NCBI GenBank assembly: GCA_003168355.1
Contig: PMSQ01000115.1
Coordinates: 1 to 64,000, forward strand
Length of the DNA stretch: 64,000 nucleotides
Source of the DNA: Acidobacteriaceae bacterium
GTDB lineage: Bacteria; Acidobacteriota; Terriglobia; Terriglobales; Acidobacteriaceae
Direction of reading: 5' to 3'
The position numbers and the translations under genes were made by a program. The notes under the pieces were generated by a model. The model saw only the letters and a program-made list of their open reading frames with translations, made no database searches and was not told the DNA's origin. Positions 32,910-42,459 of this stretch are shown piece after piece; within the stretch, counting starts at the first letter, position 1, and each line of letters opens with the position of its first letter.

Positions 32910-34487
32910 CTAGCCGGCTTGTGCAGCGACAAATCCCTGATCGTCCTGACCCGGGTGCGGAATAACTTGCACGGTGTGCTGAAGCGTACGATCCAGAGCA
33001 TCGGCGAGAACGGTGGGAAAATCCGTTGTCAGAAGATTAATATCGAGCTGCAGGTGCCGCTGCGAATACAAACGGTGAACCACTAACGCTCCGCGATGAC
33101 GGTTGGCGGAGCTCACCAGATCGAGCGATAGAGTCCAAGCCGCCAAGCCATCGAGAGACCTCGACCGCCTGCTTTTACCCCCTTGAAAAGAAACCTCTCC
33201 CCGCCTGGGCTGCGCGCCTGACTCGGCTGCGCGGAAGGGATAGGCTTCACTGGGAAAGAGCTTGAACTGAACGTCGAAGCCATCGAAGTCGTTGGAATCG
33301 AAGGCAGCCTCCAGAACGCGGCAGACTTGTTCGTAGTCCCGTGCCACCTTGAGTTCTTCCGTCGCTCGCCGGATCGCCAGGTTATTGATGACGATTTGGC
33401 GCTGTTCGAAGGTGCGTTGGGCGACGCGAGCAAGTTCGCCCAACTCGAGGTAGCCGAGGCGTTGGACGCCGATCCAGATACCCGTTCCAAGCACCGCGAG
33501 AACCAAGCCCAGAGAGCTGCCCGTGGGCCAAAGCAAGAACAAACTCAGGAGCGCAAATACGGCGGAAACCCCGTAGAGCACAATCACCACCTGGCGGTGT
33601 GTGAGTCCGTGCTGCAGGAGTTTGTGATGGATGTGCTCGCGGTCCGCGGTAAATACGGGACGCCCACTGACCAATCGCCGGATAATGGAGAGCGACGTTT
33701 CCAGAATCGGTAAGCCGAAGGAAACCACCGGGATGGCGACAGCAACGATGGTCGGAGCTTTTTCCGCCCCTTCCAGCGCGAGGGCGCTAAGCAGGAAACC
33801 GATGAAGAGACTGCCCGAATCTCCCAGGAAGATGGTGGCTGGATTGAAGTTGTAGCGCAGAAAGCCAAGGATCGCGCCAGCCAGAGCAATGGTCATCACC
33901 GTGACCAGGGAAAATCCGTTCAGCAGCGCAACTACGAACGCCACGAGTGTGGAGAATAATGCCGAACCCGCCGCCAGGCCGTCCAGGCCGTCGATCAGGT
34001 TGAAAGCATTCGTAATGGCCAGCACCCACACAATCGTAAGCGGCAGCCCCACAAACCATGGCAGTTGGTGCTCGCCAAACAGAACCGGAATATTAAGAAT
34101 GCGAAGACCACCCATGAACAACATGGTGGCAGCCAGACCTTGTACCGCGAACTTGACGTAGGGGCCGACGGTGTACAGGTCGTCATACACTCCCAGCATG
34201 AAAACCAGGGATGCAGGCACCAGAATGGTCAACAGAGTCTTGAGAGAAAAGGCTGAGTGCAGATGGGGAACGTAAGAGGCCATGACCGCGGCCGCCAACA
34301 TGCTCAGCGAAAAGGAAAGGAAAATGGCCACGCCACCCAGGCGTGGCAGAGGATTGGCGTGCAGGTGCCTCTCATGCGAAGGCATGGCCACCCACCCGCG
34401 CCGGGACGCAACGTCCCGTACATAACGCGTGAGGACGAACGAAAACAACAGCGACAGGAAGAAAATCGCAAAAAAGACTACCGTCAA
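32910..34487 (-). CDS. WecA/MraY-like polyprenyl-phosphate glycosyl-1-phosphate transferase with cytoplasmic extension
   Basis: This 525-residue membrane enzyme has about ten spans in residues 1-345. Its motifs are GVYDDL (Asp102/103), NAFNLIDGLDG (160-170), IFLGDSGS (219-226) and the HIHHKL box (285-290). These define family GT4-type (WecA-like) phosphosugar transferases that load the first sugar phosphate onto undecaprenyl phosphate. The 175-residue soluble C-terminus has no counterpart in ordinary WecA (about 350-370 residues) and is unassigned. The TTG start has a strong GGAGGA directly before it. It probably initiates the polysaccharide made by the genes to the right. Confidence 0.9.
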   Translation of the reverse strand: MTVVFFAIFFLSLLFSFVLTRYVRDVASRRGWVAMPSHERHLHANPLPRLGGVAIFLSFSLSMLAAAVMASYVPHLHSAFSLKTLLTILVPASLVFMLGVYDDLYTVGPYVKFAVQGLAATMLFMGGLRILNIPVLFGEHQLPWFVGLPLTIVWVLAITNAFNLIDGLDGLAAGSALFSTLVAFVVALLNGFSLVTVMTIALAGAILGFLRYNFNPATIFLGDSGSLFIGFLLSALALEGAEKAPTIVAVAIPVVSFGLPILETSLSIIRRLVSGRPVFTADREHIHHKLLQHGLTHRQVVIVLYGVSAVFALLSLFLLWPTGSSLGLVLAVLGTGIWIGVQRLGYLELGELARVAQRTFEQRQIVINNLAIRRATEELKVARDYEQVCRVLEAAFDSNDFDGFDVQFKLFPSEAYPFRAAESGAQPRRGEVSFQGGKSRRSRSLDGLAAWTLSLDLVSSANRHRGALVVHRLYSQRHLQLDINLLTTDFPTVLADALDRTLQHTVQVIPHPGQDDQGFVAAQAG

Positions 34488-34728
34488 CTGTCCTCCATCG
34501 ACCGGCTATCACGAACGTCGGCGCGCGTCAGGCTCATCCGACGATAAAGTATTGCACCGGCTCAGTGCTTCCCGGTAGTGAGTGCAAAGGTTCCGTCTGC
34601 GTTTTGAGGGTTGCTGGAAATCTATCAGCCTCAGGGGGCGGTTTCAATTCCCCTCAGTGAGAAATCTGTGGAAAACATAGCCCTGCGACGTATCTGCCAC
34701 AAAGCGATGTGATCACCGCAGCCCACGC

Positions 34729-34739
34729 TGTGCTAGACT
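34729..34739 (+). promoter_or_regulatory. Extended -10-like element before the SLBB export gene
   Basis: The sequence ctgtgctagact (TG-x-TAGACT) lies 35 bp upstream of the ATG. A gctagacttt string also precedes the FkbM gene at 59411-59420, and ctagactta precedes pqqA. No good -35 is visible here, which fits an extended -10 promoter. Confidence 0.35.
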
Positions 34740-34773
34740 TTTCAGCGAACCTTCTTCCACCAGAGGCCCGTTG

Positions 34774-35847
34774 ATGGAGTTCGGCAGATTCAGTTTTGCC
34801 TGCACCCGTTGCCTGCTTGCGTTCGCTCTCATCTTGCTTTCCAGTTCGGAGTTCAAAGCCTGGGCACAGCAAACGCCCCCATCTTCATCGGCCACTGCTC
34901 CAGCGCTCCCTGCGGTGCAGCCAATTTCTCAAGCTGCCATCGGAAGTGTGCCTGACCACGCTGCCACCCCGAAGGCTGCTGAGAGTGGAGTTGCAACCAG
35001 TTCGGCTTCTCCGGCGAATGAAAATTCTTCCCGGCTGAGGCTAAGCTCCGGTGACTTGCTTGAGGTCAGTATCTATAACGTGCCGGAACTGGCCACCAAA
35101 GCAAGGGTGGGCAATTCAGGAGATGTGTACCTCCCGCTGATCGACTACGTGCATGTGGGTGACCTCACGGTGGAGGAGGCGCAGGCTTTAATCGAGAAAC
35201 GGCTGGATGACGGGGGCTTCGTCCGCAACGCTCACGTGACCATCTTCATCGACGAATCCGCGTCCCAGGGAGTGACGATCCTGGGCGAAGTAATCAGACC
35301 CGGTATCTACCCGGCCCTAGGAGACCGCAGGTTATACGATATGATCTCGTCGGCGGGGGGCTTCACAGTTTCGGCAGGACGGAAGGTGAGCATCATCCGG
35401 CAACACAGTCAGGCCGAACCGATCACCGTGAGCCTGCCCAGGAATCTGGCTGACGATTTGCAAGATAATATTGAGATCCTTCCTGGCGACACCATCACAA
35501 TACCCCGTGCGCCGATCATCTATGTGGTCGGGGATGTGGGCCGTCCGGCCGGTTTGCTCGTGGATAACGGAAGCTTGACCGTGCTGCAGGCGCTAGCGCT
35601 GGCGGGCGGGACAAATCACACGGCAAAGATGGGCGGTATCCGCATCATCCGCAAGGGCCCGACGGGAATGACCGAAACACCAGTTCCGCTGAAGAAGATG
35701 CTGGAAGCGAAGGCTCCGGACATAACCCTGCAGGCCGATGACATCCTCTTCGTGCCGCTCAGCGGAATCCGATCCGCGGCCGGAACCGGTCTTAACGCGG
35801 CGATATCCGCGACAGCCGGACTGGCGGTCATCGCCGCTCATCCGTAA
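34774..35847 (+). CDS. Polysaccharide export outer-membrane protein (Wza/SLBB type)
   Basis: This 357-residue protein has an N-terminal signal peptide (about 1-32, CLLAFALILLSSSEFKAWA). A Pro/Ala-rich linker is followed by the Poly_export domain (LRLSSGDLLEVSIYNVPELA, ..GDVYLPLIDYVHVGDLTVEEA) and then two SLBB domains (VTILGEVIRPGIYP and IYVVGDVGRPAGL). It should form the outer-membrane or periplasmic exit channel for the exopolysaccharide. There is no lipobox Cys. The gene faces right, opposite to the biosynthesis genes. It starts at ATG 34774 with CAGAGG nearby. No Wzc-like co-polymerase is in the window. Confidence 0.92.
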   Translation: MEFGRFSFACTRCLLAFALILLSSSEFKAWAQQTPPSSSATAPALPAVQPISQAAIGSVPDHAATPKAAESGVATSSASPANENSSRLRLSSGDLLEVSIYNVPELATKARVGNSGDVYLPLIDYVHVGDLTVEEAQALIEKRLDDGGFVRNAHVTIFIDESASQGVTILGEVIRPGIYPALGDRRLYDMISSAGGFTVSAGRKVSIIRQHSQAEPITVSLPRNLADDLQDNIEILPGDTITIPRAPIIYVVGDVGRPAGLLVDNGSLTVLQALALAGGTNHTAKMGGIRIIRKGPTGMTETPVPLKKMLEAKAPDITLQADDILFVPLSGIRSAAGTGLNAAISATAGLAVIAAHP

Positions 35848-35886
35848 GCAGCGCAGCGGGAGCCTATTTACGCGGCGACTTTTGTT

Positions 35887-37170
35887 TCACGCCGCGACTT
35901 TTGTTTCGCTCCGTCCTGGCAAGTTCAACAAGTGCTCGAGCACGCGAATGTATTTCTCCGCGGTCTGACGGCGGGAAAACTTGCGAACGATGTATTCCCT
36001 GCCATTCTGTCCCAGTTCGTGAGCCATTTCCCGATTTGCCGCCAGATAACGAATCGCATTCGCCAAAGCGTCTGCATTCTCCGGTTCGATCACAAGCCCG
36101 CCACGAGCTTCCTCAAGAATGTTGCGCGCTTGCCCATCTACTCCAAGAATTACCGGGCGCGCGCACGACATGAATTCCAGCATCTTGGTAGGGATCACCG
36201 TTTTGAACACTTCGGCTTTCTTGAGCAGAACGAGGCAAACATCGGACGCGCAAATGTAGGCGGGAACTTTTTCGCGGGGCTGCTGGTCGATAAACCGCAG
36301 ATTGCTAAGACCGCGCTCCCGCGCCAGCGCAACGATGCGTTTTTTTTCGGCGCCTTCTCCCAGAAGCAGAAAAACAATCTCAGGATTCGTGTCCCGCATT
36401 CGCATGGCAGCGGCAATGATCGTTTCCAGCCCGTGCGCCATCCCCATCGTGCCGATGTAAGAGACAACAAATTTTCCCTGCGCGCCCAATGCCCTTCTCA
36501 GACTGGTTCCTGGTTCTCCGGTAAATGGGTCCGGAGCGAATAGCTGGGTTTCGACGCCGTTCTCAACCACCGAAATTTTTTCTCGAGGCACGCGCCAGTG
36601 TTCGACCAGGTGGTCTTCGAAAGCGGGCGTAACCACCACAATCCGATCTGAACGGCGATACAAGAAGCCGGCGATTCTCGCCAGAGTCCGGTGCAACAGA
36701 GAATTACCGTCACCCATGCCCACTGCGGCTAGAGACTCGGGCCAGAGGTCGCGCACCTCGAAGACAAAAGGTACGCGCTTCCACCGGGCCAGCCACCAAC
36801 CGGAGAGTCCGACCAGCAACTGCGGTGAGGTCGCGATCACAACGTCAGGCTGCGACAAGAAAAGTCCCGTACTCGCCGCCGATGCGCAAAACGAACCGTA
36901 GTTCAAAATCCGCTCGTAGGCCTTCCGGTTGGGAAAAGGAAGCAGCCAGGTGCGAACCACCTTTACACCGTCGATTCGCTCGTTAGCCACCAGGCGCCGA
37001 AACTTGCTGCGATATTCGCGCGGTATCACGCCGGTAGGATGATTGGGAAACCCTGTGAGCACGGTCACTTCGTGTCCCGCGGCGGCCCAATGTCGCGACA
37101 GCTCTGCCGCTCGCGCGGCGGGGGCACCCATCTCCGGTGGAAAATATTGCGAAACGTAAAGAATCTTCAT
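35887..37170 (-). CDS. Glycosyltransferase family 4 (WbuB-like)
   Basis: This 427-residue GT-B glycosyltransferase begins MKILYVSQYFPPEMGAPAAR, typical of WbuB-like enzymes. The C-terminal nucleotide-sugar domain has SYIGTMGMAHGLETI, EGAEKKRI and the donor-binding KMLEFMSCARPVI. It should transfer a sugar, often an N-acetylated amino sugar, to the lipid-linked repeat unit at the inner membrane. The ATG at 37170 is used; an in-frame GTG at 37185 is less likely. It follows the two-domain oxidoreductase by 34 bp. The last codons lie in a duplicated aacaaaagtcg segment (35870-35912). Confidence 0.93.
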   Translation of the reverse strand: MKILYVSQYFPPEMGAPAARAAELSRHWAAAGHEVTVLTGFPNHPTGVIPREYRSKFRRLVANERIDGVKVVRTWLLPFPNRKAYERILNYGSFCASAASTGLFLSQPDVVIATSPQLLVGLSGWWLARWKRVPFVFEVRDLWPESLAAVGMGDGNSLLHRTLARIAGFLYRRSDRIVVVTPAFEDHLVEHWRVPREKISVVENGVETQLFAPDPFTGEPGTSLRRALGAQGKFVVSYIGTMGMAHGLETIIAAAMRMRDTNPEIVFLLLGEGAEKKRIVALARERGLSNLRFIDQQPREKVPAYICASDVCLVLLKKAEVFKTVIPTKMLEFMSCARPVILGVDGQARNILEEARGGLVIEPENADALANAIRYLAANREMAHELGQNGREYIVRKFSRRQTAEKYIRVLEHLLNLPGRSETKVAA

Positions 37171-37203
37171 GAGACGGTGAGCCACTATTCAGGAAACATA
37201 TAC

Positions 37204-39438
37204 TCAGGAAGCGCGATCGAAACCGCTGGCGTCTGCAGCGTCATCGTTCCTGCGAAGCTCTTTTGGGGCAACGGGCACAGTGATGGCTTGTCCCAAACAC
37301 CGTGACTCTTCCAGTGCGAAGGTCGCCAGCATTGTCCTCACAACTTCGCGGAACGGGATGGGCGACTCGGCGCCGGTTTGAATCGCGGTGATGAAAGCCC
37401 GCCACTCGCCACGGTGCCCTTTGTCCTGGCGCAGGAGCGAGCGAAACACACGCTTCTTTCCACTCCGCACCAGTTCCAGCCGCCGAAAATCTTCGAGCAC
37501 CGCCACGTTGCCGCCGCCAAAAACTTCGATGCGTTCCTTGGAATAAGATCGATCCCCATTCGCGAGATAGCTGATGGTGCCCTGGGAGCCGTTTGCAAAG
37601 CGCAGCGAGCACAGCACGTTGTCGTTGCTGTACTGACCCGGGTTGGACAGGCTGCGAGTGTCAACTTCCACAGCGGACGAGTCCGTCAGGAAGCAAAGAA
37701 AGTCCACAAAGTGGCAAACTTCTCCCAGGATGCGTCCTCCGCCCTGCTGGGGATCATTAAGCCAGTGATCTGCGGGAAGAAAACCCGCATTTACCCGATA
37801 GTGAAGCGCCAGCGGTTCACGGATTTCCTGCAGAAAATTCTTCATTCGAATTGCCAACGGGGCAAACCGACGATTGAAGCCGACCATGAGAAGCCGACGA
37901 GCGGAGGTCGGATTATTGTGTGCTTCGACAATTCTTCTCAGCTCTTCCTCATTGAGGCACAGAGGTTTTTCGCAGAAGACATGCTTGCCGGACTTAAGAG
38001 CCGCGATAACCTGACCGGCGTGGAGGTAATGACGTGTAGTGATGACCACTGTGTTGACCGCGGGATTGTTGAGAATCTCCCGCTCATCGGTGGTGCAGGA
38101 ACGAAATCCAAATTTCTGGGCGGCATGGCGAGCATGAGAACCACTTGCGGCGCTGGCTACGACCATTTCTACATTACCAACTCGCAGAATCGCGGGCAGC
38201 AGCGTGCTGGTGGCGAAGCTGCCTGCCCCGAGAAGACCGACCTGAATCGACTTGTGGTCCGCGACAAGCCGGTCATGTGGCGCCACGCTTACATGGCGGG
38301 TATCGTCGGCGGCCTCCGGATACGCGATCAATACTCCCAGGAATGCCTCGTGCGTTTTGCCGGTGATCAAATCGTAGGCGGAGTGTGCTCGTGCGATGGG
38401 GAAGCGATGAGTGACCAGCGGAATCAAATCAAGTCTGCGGTCGGCGAGAAGCTTTAGAAAAGCTTCCATATTCCTAGTTTCTGTCCAGCGGACGTAGCCG
38501 ATCGGATAGTCGATCCCCTTTTGCTCGTACGCTGCGTCATAGCGACCGGGTCCGTAGGAGCGCGAGACGCGGAAGTCGAGTTCCTTTTCGTAGAAGGATC
38601 TCCGCGGAATATTCATGGCAACCGTTCCGACAGCCACGACCACAGCACGATTCCGCGCCACCGCTCCCGCCAGATTCACCGGATCATTGCTTGCGGTTTG
38701 CGCCACAATCAGCACCGCGTCCGCGCCATGCTCGCCAGAGTACTGCAGACATAAGTCTTGAAAGCCGGAAGAGGAAGTACTCACCGCATCCGCTCCCAGG
38801 CGTAAAGCCAAGTCCGCACGGTCGGTGGAGATATCCATTCCGAGCACGCAGCAGCCAGCCGCTTTAAGAATCTGGACCGTCAACTGACCCAGCAACCCAA
38901 GGCCGATCACAGCCACAATGTCACCCAGCTTGGCCTCGGCGTTCCGCACACCGTGAAGCGCCACGGCTCCGAGCGTTGTGAAAGCGGCTTCGTCAAAGCT
39001 CACGGCTTGGGAAGGAATCCGCGCGACCAGAAGGCGAGGGATACACGCAAACTCGGCGTGCACGGCGTGACCGGCGCCGGCACATGCCACGCGATCTCCG
39101 GGATTGATATCGGCAATGCCTTCGCCCACGGCTATGACGGTCCCGGCGCTGCTGTACCCCAACGCACCCGGCTGATCGAGCCGGCTGCGGACGGTAGCCA
39201 CCGTTGCCAGCAATCCGTCGCGGCTGATCTTGCTCAGAACTTCGCGCACAAGATCAGGCCGCATTCTCGCCTTCTGCAGCAAGTTCTTGCCGGCGAAGTC
39301 GGAGGATGCCCGCTCCGTGCCCGCGGAAACCACGGAGGCGGCAGTGCGCACCAGCACGCAACCCGCCAGTAATTTCGGGGCAGGCACCTCCACCACGGTG
39401 ATTTCAGCACTGCGGGCATCCTGGAAAACTTGTTTCAT
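37204..39438 (-). CDS. Two-domain oxidoreductase (MDR dehydrogenase plus Gfo/Idh/MocA)
   Basis: This 744-residue fusion has a medium-chain dehydrogenase domain at residues 1-350 (SAGTERASSDFAGKN, ALGYSSAGTVIAVGEG, IGLGLLGQL). From about 395 a Gfo/Idh/MocA domain follows (IQVGLLGAGSFATSTLLPA, GKHVFCEKPLCL). Such bi-domain oxidoreductases occur in polysaccharide loci, where they are thought to oxidise or epimerise sugar or uronate intermediates; the exact reaction is unknown. The ATG overlaps the upstream heparinase stop by 4 bp. Structural zinc ligands of classical MDR enzymes are not apparent. Confidence 0.93.
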   Translation of the reverse strand: MKQVFQDARSAEITVVEVPAPKLLAGCVLVRTAASVVSAGTERASSDFAGKNLLQKARMRPDLVREVLSKISRDGLLATVATVRSRLDQPGALGYSSAGTVIAVGEGIADINPGDRVACAGAGHAVHAEFACIPRLLVARIPSQAVSFDEAAFTTLGAVALHGVRNAEAKLGDIVAVIGLGLLGQLTVQILKAAGCCVLGMDISTDRADLALRLGADAVSTSSSGFQDLCLQYSGEHGADAVLIVAQTASNDPVNLAGAVARNRAVVVAVGTVAMNIPRRSFYEKELDFRVSRSYGPGRYDAAYEQKGIDYPIGYVRWTETRNMEAFLKLLADRRLDLIPLVTHRFPIARAHSAYDLITGKTHEAFLGVLIAYPEAADDTRHVSVAPHDRLVADHKSIQVGLLGAGSFATSTLLPAILRVGNVEMVVASAASGSHARHAAQKFGFRSCTTDEREILNNPAVNTVVITTRHYLHAGQVIAALKSGKHVFCEKPLCLNEEELRRIVEAHNNPTSARRLLMVGFNRRFAPLAIRMKNFLQEIREPLALHYRVNAGFLPADHWLNDPQQGGGRILGEVCHFVDFLCFLTDSSAVEVDTRSLSNPGQYSNDNVLCSLRFANGSQGTISYLANGDRSYSKERIEVFGGGNVAVLEDFRRLELVRSGKKRVFRSLLRQDKGHRGEWRAFITAIQTGAESPIPFREVVRTMLATFALEESRCLGQAITVPVAPKELRRNDDAADASGFDRAS

Positions 39439-41639
39439 GTTTTTTGCACGCCCGATGCGGGAGAGTGCTTTTCTGCGCCGCGCGTCCCCGTCGTTGAAAG
39501 ATTCACTCGATAAACCTCGGAGTCATCCCGCAAAATGACAAGCTGGCCATCCGCAGATTCAACCTTGCATCGTTCATCCGTCAGAACTACGGTTACAAAT
39601 CGCACTGGCAATTGTGATCGAGTCTCGTAGATCAGGGAAACCGCCGGTCGAAGAGCCCCATACGTGGGCGACTCCCAGCCGAGCAAATGCGTGTCCGCGT
39701 CCATGACATCCGGCGCCGAGTGCTTTCCATTCCGCTTCCATGCTTGTTTGCCGGAACGAATCACCGCCGCACTCCCCGGAACGCCGGCGAAAATACTCCA
39801 GCGGACCCTCGATTGCCCCATCGTGAATACAACTTGAAAAGGTGAATCAGAGACTTCATACGGCAAATCTGCTGCCAGCCAATGCAAGCACGCGTCGTGT
39901 ACTCCGGCTCCTTCTATGTCATCCACGATGACCCAGCCAGCGCCAGCCAGCCACTGAACCGTGCGGCGGTGCTTCACGCCAAAGCGTTTGTAGCCGTCAT
40001 GCTCACCTTCGAAGCGATCAGCGTAAACCTGATCGGGAGAAGAATACGATCGACCCGACGCTTGCGCCCAGTCGACCCAGAGAAAGCGGCCGGCCCGATT
40101 CATCTGGTCGCGATGATCGACTGTAACGGTGTTATGAACGGCTGTCCCCGCGAGTCCATTATTCCACGGCGGAGACCCGTTGTAGAGATACGTTCCGGCA
40201 TCGCGGGCCAGGTTGATGCCCTGCCACCACAAATCAACGTGCAACTGATCTGCCTGAAAAGGCCGGCGCGTGTATCGGCCCGCGCGAATCAGCGCCCACG
40301 AACACTCATTCCCAAGACGGAAGTATCCGGTTTCAACGGACGAAGGCGGGACCAGAGCAGCTTCTTCCGCAACCGCAGGCTTGATCCCAAACCACAGTGC
40401 AGCCTCATCCCACGGCCCTGGCTTCAATGCGGAACGACCGAGAACGGCAGCACCTAACTGCAGCAACGGACAAAAATCGCGATATTGGCAAGACGCGAGC
40501 GGAAGAATCTGGCTGCCATCGTCGGAACCGTAGTTCGGCGCAAAGCCGCTCTCCGGATCTACCCAGGTGCGCATAAATTCAAACGCGGCTTGCGTGCGCG
40601 CGCGAATTTCCTCGGGGAGCAGGGCATCGTGAATGTCAGCAAGACGCAACGTCCATAGCAGCAGATGCAGAATCATGCGCTGGTAGTTGAAGGAATGCTG
40701 CTGCGAAACTCCCTCCGGCGTGATCTGGTCGAGAACGGCCTCCTGCAACAGATGTGTGCCAAGATTCTGCCAAACCTTCGCCTCTCTCAATTCTGGATAA
40801 AGCGTGCCTGCCGTCCACAGTCCCACCGCCTCGCTGATCAAGTGATTGCTGCGCTGGGAGCGGGCATAACCGAGGGTCTGCGCAGTGCGCCACGCGTGAG
40901 CGGCGATCATGGAGACGAGCAAAGCGACACGCTCGTTTGTGGTAGGGGGCGAATTGATGAACGCGTGCAGCGCGAACGTCCAAGCCAGAATTCGCAACGA
41001 GCACTCTTGCCCACAAATCCAGAGCGGACCGGCCATCGGCGAGTTGTGGCGAGCCCAGTCCTCGATCGCGTTCCAGAAAGCCTGCGGAAATCGCTCGTCG
41101 CCACTAAGAGCGTAAGCCCGCACCAGCGGGTAGACAAACAAAAATCTGGAGGGCTCAAGGATGAATTTCAGGTCGCCGTATGCGGGCGAGGCAAAACGCA
41201 TCTGCGTCCACGGATGCTGCGGTGAAACACTCTGGCCCGTAACCGGATTCTGAAACCATTGCGGCGGGAATGCGCATGGAAAAGAAAGTTGGCCGAAGAA
41301 CGGCAGGAACCCCGCAAGAATCCGCTCCGCTTCGGCTAGAACATCTTTCTCACCGTCGGGCCCAGTGATTTTCCTAATACTCGTTCCCAAGTTCTGCGCA
41401 TCGGTGAAGAAAAATCGCCGCGCGCCATCCCTGCGCGCAGCCCGCATCTCCTCGGCTCGAATGCCAGGTGCAATCCGGTTCAGGTCCCAGGAATCCCAGC
41501 CCTGCAGAGATCGCATCCTCCACAACATCAGGCCGCTGCCACGCTGGAGTTCGTATTCCAGGCGGAGCATGCCGTCGCGCATGCCGAAGGTGCGCCCGAC
41601 CAGCAACATGGTCCCGAGCTTACTCATCGGCTTACCCAT
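39435..41639 (-). CDS. Heparinase II/III-family protein
   Basis: This 734-residue protein has an alpha/alpha-toroid N-terminal half (WARHNSPMAGPLWICGQE, SNHLISEAVGLW, ITPEGVSQQHSFNYQRM). The Hepar_II_III beta-sandwich follows (WQGINLARDAGTYLYNG, AGTAVHNTVTVDHRDQM). The Tyr/His residues expected for beta-elimination are plausible in HSFNYQ. It should cleave a uronate-containing polysaccharide, perhaps trimming the cluster's own polymer. It lacks a signal peptide, which is common for this locus-type subgroup. The ATG at 41639 follows CGGAGA and overlaps the formyltransferase stop by 8 bp. Confidence 0.9.
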   Translation of the reverse strand: MGKPMSKLGTMLLVGRTFGMRDGMLRLEYELQRGSGLMLWRMRSLQGWDSWDLNRIAPGIRAEEMRAARRDGARRFFFTDAQNLGTSIRKITGPDGEKDVLAEAERILAGFLPFFGQLSFPCAFPPQWFQNPVTGQSVSPQHPWTQMRFASPAYGDLKFILEPSRFLFVYPLVRAYALSGDERFPQAFWNAIEDWARHNSPMAGPLWICGQECSLRILAWTFALHAFINSPPTTNERVALLVSMIAAHAWRTAQTLGYARSQRSNHLISEAVGLWTAGTLYPELREAKVWQNLGTHLLQEAVLDQITPEGVSQQHSFNYQRMILHLLLWTLRLADIHDALLPEEIRARTQAAFEFMRTWVDPESGFAPNYGSDDGSQILPLASCQYRDFCPLLQLGAAVLGRSALKPGPWDEAALWFGIKPAVAEEAALVPPSSVETGYFRLGNECSWALIRAGRYTRRPFQADQLHVDLWWQGINLARDAGTYLYNGSPPWNNGLAGTAVHNTVTVDHRDQMNRAGRFLWVDWAQASGRSYSSPDQVYADRFEGEHDGYKRFGVKHRRTVQWLAGAGWVIVDDIEGAGVHDACLHWLAADLPYEVSDSPFQVVFTMGQSRVRWSIFAGVPGSAAVIRSGKQAWKRNGKHSAPDVMDADTHLLGWESPTYGALRPAVSLIYETRSQLPVRFVTVVLTDERCKVESADGQLVILRDDSEVYRVNLSTTGTRGAEKHSPASGVQKT

Positions 41640-42459
41640 TCACTGTCTCCGGGACGGTCGCCACGCGCCTCTTCGCCAAACGCTCAGCGGCCCGCGCCTG
41701 GAGCCATTCATGCATGACGAAGAATTGATTATCTTTGTCGAGATCGGGCTGGTGTGTCGCGGAGATCGTGCGCCGGTCGAGGCCGCTAACCACGTCTGCG
41801 ACCTTTTCGATGCCAAAGGCGATGAGCCGGTTGCGCAAGTCGCTCAGCGATTCGCAGCGGGCTGCGTCGGGAAATTCGTATCTCTGAAGAATCGGCCCGG
41901 TATCGATTTCCGCGTCCATGTAATGGATGGTGACGCCGACTGGAACATGCTTCAGCAACGACCACTCGGGACTACTCATGCCACGAATTTCCGGCAGCAA
42001 ACCCAGATGCACGTTGAGAACTCCGAGACGTGGAATCTCAAGTAGCTGTTTCCGCAAAATGTTGCCGCCGGTGAAAATAATCAGGTCGGGCGACCATTCT
42101 CTGAGACCCGCAATCGAATCCGGCGCATTCTGGTCATTGCAGACCAATATCGGGAAGCCGTAAGCCGCAGCCACTTCGCGCAGGCTGCGAAAAACTCCGC
42201 CGCTGTGTTTGAGTTCCGGTTCCAGGTAGAGATTCCGCACTGGCGGTTGCCCATCACTGCGGTGCGGAATTAGTTTCGCGCGCGCGTAGCGCGCAACTCC
42301 TCGCACCCCCCACTGTCCGAGCTTACGCAACAAAGTTCCGCGGTCGAGGGTGCGAAGAGCAAGAGCACCGACGGGAACATGCCCCGACTCGGCCATACGT
42401 ACTGCCATGGCGCATGCGGTTTCGCTGTATACACTCGAGCCCAGAACTACGATGCGCAT
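41632..42459 (-). CDS. Formyltransferase-family protein
   Basis: This 275-residue protein has the formyl transferase fold. The N-terminal Rossmann-like start is MRIVVLGSSVYSETA. The catalytic region contains LNVHLGLLPEIRGMSSPEW, with the N-x-H-x-GLLP variant of the family motif, and GVTIHYMDAEIDTGPIL. It probably transfers a formyl group from N10-formyl-tetrahydrofolate to an amino sugar or similar acceptor. Start: the ATG at 42459, because upstream residues in the frame are not family-like. It overlaps the upstream gene by 13 bp. Confidence 0.88.
   Translation of the reverse strand: MRIVVLGSSVYSETACAMAVRMAESGHVPVGALALRTLDRGTLLRKLGQWGVRGVARYARAKLIPHRSDGQPPVRNLYLEPELKHSGGVFRSLREVAAAYGFPILVCNDQNAPDSIAGLREWSPDLIIFTGGNILRKQLLEIPRLGVLNVHLGLLPEIRGMSSPEWSLLKHVPVGVTIHYMDAEIDTGPILQRYEFPDAARCESLSDLRNRLIAFGIEKVADVVSGLDRRTISATHQPDLDKDNQFFVMHEWLQARAAERLAKRRVATVPETVNG

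Noticed and set aside
40665-41225. Plus-strand open frame opposite the heparinase gene
   Set aside because: No protein-like pattern; the opposite strand encodes a full-length recognisable family member.
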